Positions 57,714 through 64,000 of a DNA stretch of 64,000 nt are shown here, in pieces. The position numbers were made by a program, and so were the translations under genes. Every line of letters starts with the position of its first letter. Within the stretch, counting starts at the first letter, position 1. The stretch comes from Nymphaea colorata. Lineage: Eukaryota; Streptophyta; Magnoliopsida; Nymphaeales; Nymphaeaceae. The stretch lies in contig NC_045146.1 in the NCBI RefSeq assembly GCF_008831285.2, forward strand, positions 20,329,149 through 20,393,148. Reading direction: 5' to 3'. Below the pieces are notes generated by a model, which was not told where the DNA came from, ran no database searches, and was given only the letters and a program-made list of their open reading frames with translations.

Positions 57714-60700
57714 ACCTATCTACGCCCTTGGTATGAGATAGTAGGTTCATAAGTCCTCAAGCCATCTTAGACCTTGAAAGCAAGGGAAAAAAAAAAAAAG
57801 GTGAGAAGTAAAGGCAACGATTAGGTTTTTATTGAACATCAGTGGATTGGCTTCCCACTCACATGAAGTGAGTGGTTCATCCAGCATTTTCGTTTCTTTA
57901 TTTCTGTGTCAACTTCATTGGTCCATGGGCTTGTAGGTACCAGCAGAAGGAAACGTTGTGGTCACTCAAACAAAGGGCACCAATGCCGTCATCCTCACCC
58001 ACCAACAGCCAATGTCAACCTTACACAACTGCCGTATCGGAACTTTCTCCATTTTTTAATGAGCATATAGAAAGAGGCAGTACCTTAACTCTCAAGTAAA
58101 CTCCATTAGTTTTGAGAACTTTTTAGCATTTGAATTACAAACAGATGCAATTTGGCAGTTAGTTTATAGAAAAACAACATAAATTGGAAACTTGTAAGGG
58201 CATTAATGTTCCTTAAATTTAAGTATGCCAAGAAAGAAAGTCAAGCTGAACTGTAATTACTACAAAAATTAAGGGTCACGTCTTTGTTGAAAATTTTATA
58301 TATATATATATATAACTCTTGGCTACAAGCAGCCCACGTTGCTGCGATTAAAAGTTTCCCGGAGAGCAACCCGTTGCTTCATTTCAAGCAAAAGGAACCA
58401 ACATCTTTTGATATGATATTTTAAATGTGGTTTTCCAAATGTCATTTTCAAAAGCACTCCCCCTCTCCTTTAGAGGCTGGGGAAAGGCAACTTCATATAT
58501 ATATAACTTTGATCATCAATAGTGGTCGTTTATATGAAGCAAATAGTTGATTGGGATGAAAACAAAAAGAAAAAAGTATGAACTAACACTAGATTATAAA
58601 AATACCTACCACTTTTTTCTCTTTATTTTTTTTTAACTCTAATTAAGTGGCTAAAAGGATAGATGAAAATATTTATCACCTCTCTCTCTCTCCACAGTCT
58701 CTTGCCTTATGTTCATGTTTTTTACTACCATACTGTAGTGCAGTATGAATCATTGTTTATTGTTAGACGTTATAGCTACAGCCGCTCTTCATAAGGTTCA
58801 ATCCCTACTCATTTGAATTTTTTACTTCAGTTTTCTTCTTTAACTTGTTTTTTCTTTTGATTGAATTATAAAACAATTGAAACAATTATGATGGAAATGC
58901 CTTTTCTGGATTGAAAATCGTCATCATTTGCTTGTTAAGTAGATCAACGTGCCGGCGGATCTTTTGCAGCTTCTTGATCACAATGCATGTAAAAATGTGC
59001 TAAAATATTCTGGCTTCTTAAAAAGGCTTTCTAAGGTTTAGATGGTCAAAGCAATAGAATTGTGCACGTTGTTTATACTAGATGCCAAACCTTTCCTTCC
59101 AGTGCTGCTGTGGCGCATACGAGCTAAAGGTAGGTAATTATTTTGACTATTTGAACAGATGAACCACAAAAGCATAGGTTTCTTGTTTTTTCTGTAATAC
59201 ATCTCACTTCTGGTTGAGGGTTGTATGTTATGAGAATTACTTCGAGATTATACGCCAGAAGTTCTGCAGTTGAACTTTGTGTATATCATTGGTGCCAAAG
59301 GGGAGGTAAATGTAACAAATTCAATTACTTTTCTAAATCAGTAAACTAATGGATGGCTTGTTAGTGCTCAAACATGGACTAAATCAAATTGGAAGGGGGC
59401 ATGAGCTAAATTGTCGGTAGATTGCTGTATTCCTTATCGCACATAAGAGGGATCACATGCTAAAACAAGAACAATCAGTTGGGATGACCATAAACTCTGG
59501 CAGAACCATTAATAGGGTTGACTAGATTGTTCCCGGATAGTTGTTTAGATTATTTTGCATCTTTTTCTTTCGTCTATTTGTTCTTGGTTCTCAAGTAGTT
59601 TAATTTGTTGCAGTGCTTTGTCTTCGCAGATCAGCTGACGAAGTCTTTATCGTGGCAGGAATGTGCTAAGTTTTTCCAGTTTCTGATTTTGTTCTATATA
59701 TTTTGCAGATTCAGTTCTTGTGTTGGAAGAAAGAGAAAGCATATCTGCACAAATTGTATACAGGATAAAGCACGAGGATAATCATGCACCTTTGGTGGGA
59801 TCTATAATGATGATAATCTGGCATTTTGGATAAGATAAGAAAGGTCGCTTAAACTCCAAAGCGTTCCATTCAGTTTTCTGTGAAGCAATGTTTGAGAAGG
59901 TGGTATAAAGCAGATGATCAGACTTTACCATACTCATTGTTGGTTGATTTTATAGTGCAGATGCTACCACACAGTAAATTGTGATGATCAGTATGAGTGG
60001 GGATGGTTCTGTAACATTGTCCACTTATTAGTTGTAAATAATGTGAAAGCTGCTAACCATGCTAACTTATGATTATTTTGATGAGGGTTACATTTGTGTA
60101 GCAGAACCATGACGTGCATTAGGTTGCACCATGCACAGCTAATGGTGCATGTCATGTGAACTCCTAACCCACTTTTAGGGTGGTCGTGGCCCACTTTAAG
60201 GGCCAGTGTGATGCACAAAGGCCTATGCACCGGGCCTGCACCCTCCAGATAACATGTTATGGATGGGTAAAAAGCCATCATTGATAACAAGAATGAAAGT
60301 GGTCAACCAGAGTAAGAGGAAATGTTGCTAGAAAAGAAGCCGAAAAGTAAAAACAGATTCACGATTTTTGTTTGCTGAATAAAACTATGACCGTCCTCCA
60401 GTAGACAATCCACCAGTGAGAGGGGAACATTGTTGCCTCCCTGCAGTGGCAAGCTATGACCGTCCTCCACCAGTGACTGGAGCGCAATGGCAACCTACCA
60501 ACAGCACGGGGGAGGTGAAACGCCTCCTTCTCCTTTCTTTTTCTTCAAATGATGAATGATGAGGAGGGTGTTGGATAATGGCCCTGAGCCCGATCCTTCA
60601 TCCCGTAACTGCTAGGGGCCCACTTGTAGTTATGAGCTTTAGCACTATACATGCTCTGCTATTCTTTAATTTAGGGATGTATGTTGATGGCCCTAAATCT

Positions 60701-62465
60701 GAGCCTCATAAAAGCAAACCCGAAAATCCATTGCTCTCTTGTTTCTTTCTTTCCTCCTCTTACTCACAGGTGTTGGGTGTGCAAGCTTCACCATCTGCTG
60801 ATGGGCTGCTGATGGTGGACTTGCTGCATATTGGAGAGCTGACTGTAGTCGCCTGACGACATCCCGCTGCATTATCCAACAGAAGGAGGTGGTTGCATTC
60901 CTACCATTGTCAGCAGGTTGCTGCTGCCCTCAATGGCTGACGGCTGCAGATGAGCAGAGTGGTTGTCTCCCCCTGTTCATATAAATAAAACGAAAAGTAG
61001 ATGACCCACTTTGCCCTCGCTATTGGTAGGCTGCCAATGTATTATGCTTGTGAGCAGATCGTGCGAAACAATTCGCCCACAAGCAGAGCATGGTAGTGAT
61101 TGCTGATGGCAAAGGGGAGGCACCGCTTCACCTTGTGAGGCAGCATCAAACATGGACCTGATACCGACCCATTTCCTTTTAATATCAAACAACTGTGGTT
61201 CATCTGCATGGACAAGACAACCAACAGTAGCCGATGCTATGTCGGCTGAACAGACTATAAGAGCAACCACGTTCTACCAAAACATGGTTTCATCTGGCTA
61301 GTCACAGGAATCCGGTCTCTTATGCATGCACTCGGATGAATGCATCGAGGTATGTGCATGACACCTGATGGATATCATCGAATGACTGTAAATAGATGGA
61401 ATCCCTATAAGCCATTAGGATTCAATCTCCCTACAAACGCACACATATAGACACTTTAAGGAAAATTGAAGTTAGTTCACTTCATATAATGGATGCATGT
61501 TTACTATAATATTGAGATCATCTACTAGTATCCAAGAATCAATCGATCACATTGAGGCCCTACATGCATGGGTCTATTGCAATGATTTAAATCACGGCTA
61601 TATATTTTTGTTTACTGAATAAAACTCGTGGACTATGGAAGCACTAATTTACAATAGTCATTCACAAATTTTAAAAGCACCAACACTGCAATTCTCTAAG
61701 CTACTTTAGAATGGTTGTTTCTCTTAATGGAATTAGTAAAGCAATGACAACGATAAGTTGATTAAGGCATGAAATTACCAAACCATTCTTATCTTCTTTC
61801 AAGTGGAAATTTTTCATCAGGCACAAAACTTTTGTGAACACAAACTCACAAACCCCTTAATGCAACTAGCAGAATTTTTTTTCATCCATTCGCATGACTT
61901 TGACCCCCTTGACTCCACAACGAAAGTCCACACTGTCAGGCCAAGAACATGATGCTCACATGCTGATCCAAAATACTTGGCTAGTAATGAACTAAGAAAA
62001 TGTTTGTCTTTGTAGGTTTATCTTTTGATGTTGCATCAATCCAAGTTTAATTTTGGCACTGGAAGAAGATGGTCGCTAGCTGCTCCTTTGATCCCACCAC
62101 TTCCGCCCAATCCGCATCCGGAAGGAGTAAAAAGTGACATACTTTCACCCAAAAACAAAACTCTCCTGCAGATGTGTCCGCCAAAGCTCACCAGGGATTA
62201 AATTGCATATAGTCATCTTTTCTGTCACTCACCCTCACCAATTTGAACACCTTAGTTCAAGACAACCTTAGATTTAGCACCACTCATTTGCGTAGGAGTC
62301 CGAGATCCTATAGTGAGCAAGAAATAAGGGTCTCACATAATCCCCAACAATGGGATTCTGAGTTGAGAATGGAATGCTATCATTTGACCAACATGACAGC
62401 ATTCTTCAAGGAAATGGAAGTGAGGAGTTCAAGTTGATCTAACATATGACTAAAAATTAAAGATT

Positions 62466-62790
62466 TACTGCTAAAAAATTAGTTGCTATAGGAACATTAG
62501 CAATGGTTTTATAGTACATCAATGAAGCAATGTGCTTCTAGTAGCACTTTATGGTGCTTCTAGTGATAATTTTTTAAATTTTAGTCATCTAATAACATTC
62601 AACATATGGCATATTTGAATTTATTTTTATATATTAAAATATTATTTAAATCTACTATATAGCTAAGACTAAAAACTTGTCACTAAAAAACAGTCATCAT
62701 AGGAGTGTTAATGATGGTTTATATTATAACAATGGTTCATGGTGCATTCAACAATACTTATGGTGTTTTCAGCTATGTAATTTTTAGTTT
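62466..62790. repeat. Diverged tandem duplication, unit about 211 bp
   Basis: CTGCTAAAAAATTAGTTGCT.. at 62468 and GTCACTAAAAAACAGTCATC.. at 62679 start similar segments. Each runs through (C/T)ATAGGA and AATG(A/G)TGGTTT to a TGGTG-rich end and an ATTTTTAGT-like tail. Confidence 0.55.
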
Positions 62791-64000
62791 TTAGGTACCT
62801 TTCATTTGTTGTTGTCAAACTTTACGATGTTAAGCCCAGGATGTCGAGAGAGATTTCATTTTTTAAGAATGGAAATGAAATGAAGAGATGGATTGTTAAA
62901 GGGATGAAGGTCTGGACTGTTTCTGGGATGACCTCCCCCGGACGGCCGGACCACGCCCTCCCCAACAGAAACTTATCTCATTGATTAAGTGTTTTTTTAC
63001 AATAATCATAAAAACAACCTTTTGGTACTGTAAAAAACACATACATATTTTTCATAGGTAATCAAAACCATAAAATTGAAAAAAATGTCATGCTGGTCAA
63101 CTTTAGGACGTTTTACAGAAGACCTTTCAATGTCTGAAAATCTACTTTGATCGCTTAGTTACCAAGATAGTACACAAATAACCGCTCATTCCTGGGGGTG
63201 ATGACAAACGTGAATCGGCAATGGGTGTTGTCAGAAAAAAAAAAGGGTAGGAAACCCCTGTTCATCATGATTCCCTTTATAAAGGAAAGTATTACAGCTT
63301 TCTTATGAGATGGTTTCTGCATAGGAAAGAAATCTCCTCTATCCTGTTGTTAACGATAAGGAATCCAATCCTATGATGTCAACAAACAAGTATGAGGCAT
63401 TGCCTATTGTGTTGATTTTCTTTATGTATTTAAAGAGAGTGCATCATGAAGGTAAGAACAGCTTACGTGAATCTCAGTTTTACCTTGTATTATTCGTTGC
63501 ATTTCTCGAAGACCTTTTCACCTTGTCATAGAGTGAATCTCAAGTTCCATGCTTTAGCAGCATAGCGAAGAATCCTACGTTCTGGAGATGTGGGCTTGGA
63601 AGAAAGGAGAAGTATGACAGAAGAACAGCAAACGGAAAGAAAGATGGTCATCCCGAAGGCAGCGTCGGAACTTTCGAGTCCCTGAATATGCAGGTCACAT
63701 TGTCACCATGATTTGTTGGTATGTTTGTTCGCGCGACATAGAGCTCCAGATTGAAATGAAGCGGATCGATCTGCCACATACTTGGTTGTGCTGTGTCTGA
63801 GTTTGGCTAACCCAGCTTCGTGGCTTCATGGCTTATACGTTCTAATCACTAAAACGTTACAAGATTATAGACATATATTTGCTGTTTGCCATCAAATTAC
63901 TCAAAGTTAGTTGGTCGGCCAAATCGTCAGCTGCCAAATTATCTAACAGCAAGCACGGTTAGTGAGCAGCCAAGCCATACCCTGTGGAAGGCGAGCCTTG

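Larger units (their letters stand above)
52171..64000. other. Long spacer with no recognisable gene
   Basis: AT-rich, with short open frames only. Features seen are TA/AT microsatellites (55986-56036, 56703-56725, 58297-58313), a hairpin at 57680-57713, a local duplication CTATGACCGTCCTCCA at 60387 and 60451, and a diverged tandem duplication near 62466-62780. The open frame at 56118-56486 (122 codons, plus) and that at 60977-61270 (97 codons, minus) show no known motifs and are not called. Confidence 0.5.

Noticed and set aside
59628-59692. Peptide ADQLTKSLSWQECAKFF resembling the end of a copia RNase H
   Set aside because: Too short and only loosely similar; no other copia domain nearby.
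60977-61270. 97-codon open frame on the minus strand
   Set aside because: Plausible-looking composition but no family recognised and no exon neighbours; left uncalled.

Overview
This window is nuclear DNA from a flowering plant. The evidence is spliced genes with canonical GT..AG introns in plant families: a plant-type TBC RabGAP, a DUF538/SVB-like protein, a plastid-type 6-phosphogluconolactonase, an EMB8-like hydrolase and a CYP78A P450. There is also a decayed Ty3/gypsy chromovirus, Ty1/copia debris, MITE-like elements and long AT-rich spacers. The species cannot be fixed from sequence alone. The CYP78A and RabGAP first exons are GC-rich inside an AT-rich background.

Layout: (1) 343-7457, minus strand, a TBC-domain Rab GTPase-activating protein with five coding exons and two mutually exclusive first exons. 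One encodes a Ser-rich N-terminus and the other a transmembrane helix. Intron 3 holds a hairpin-rich, probably hAT-like element, and the last exon carries a reading-frame break (or a 98-nt intron). (2) 7458-16760, spacer with hairpins, a minisatellite and one short unexplained coding-like block. (3) 16763-21437, minus strand, a dead Ty3/gypsy chromovirus. (4) 21438-25023, spacer with LTR-end-like and MITE-like sequence. (5) 25024-25488, plus strand, a single-exon DUF538 gene. (6) 25489-28519, spacer with a clear 276-bp MITE and a 105-bp TA tract. (7) 28520-30411, minus strand, 6-phosphogluconolactonase, three exons. (8) 30412-33298, spacer with an RPN8 (26S proteasome subunit) C-terminal relic, a U2 snRNA 5'-end relic and a 44-bp near-perfect palindrome. 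(9) 33299-38737, plus strand, EMB8-like alpha/beta hydrolase, eight exons. (10) 38738-50390, gene-poor spacer with a copia relic and a TCGA-rich repeat. (11) 50391-52089, minus strand, CYP78A cytochrome P450, two exons. (12) 52171-64000, spacer with no recognisable gene.

The five genes are unrelated housekeeping or developmental genes (membrane traffic, oxidative pentose phosphate pathway, a lipid-type hydrolase, a growth-regulating P450). They do not form a cluster or pathway. I do not see a new multi-gene system. The most notable signals are the alternative N-termini of the RabGAP with its frame break, the nested-hairpin element in its intron, the RPN8 and U2 relics with the palindrome between the 6PGL and EMB8 genes, and several diverged 80-210-bp tandem duplications in introns and UTRs.
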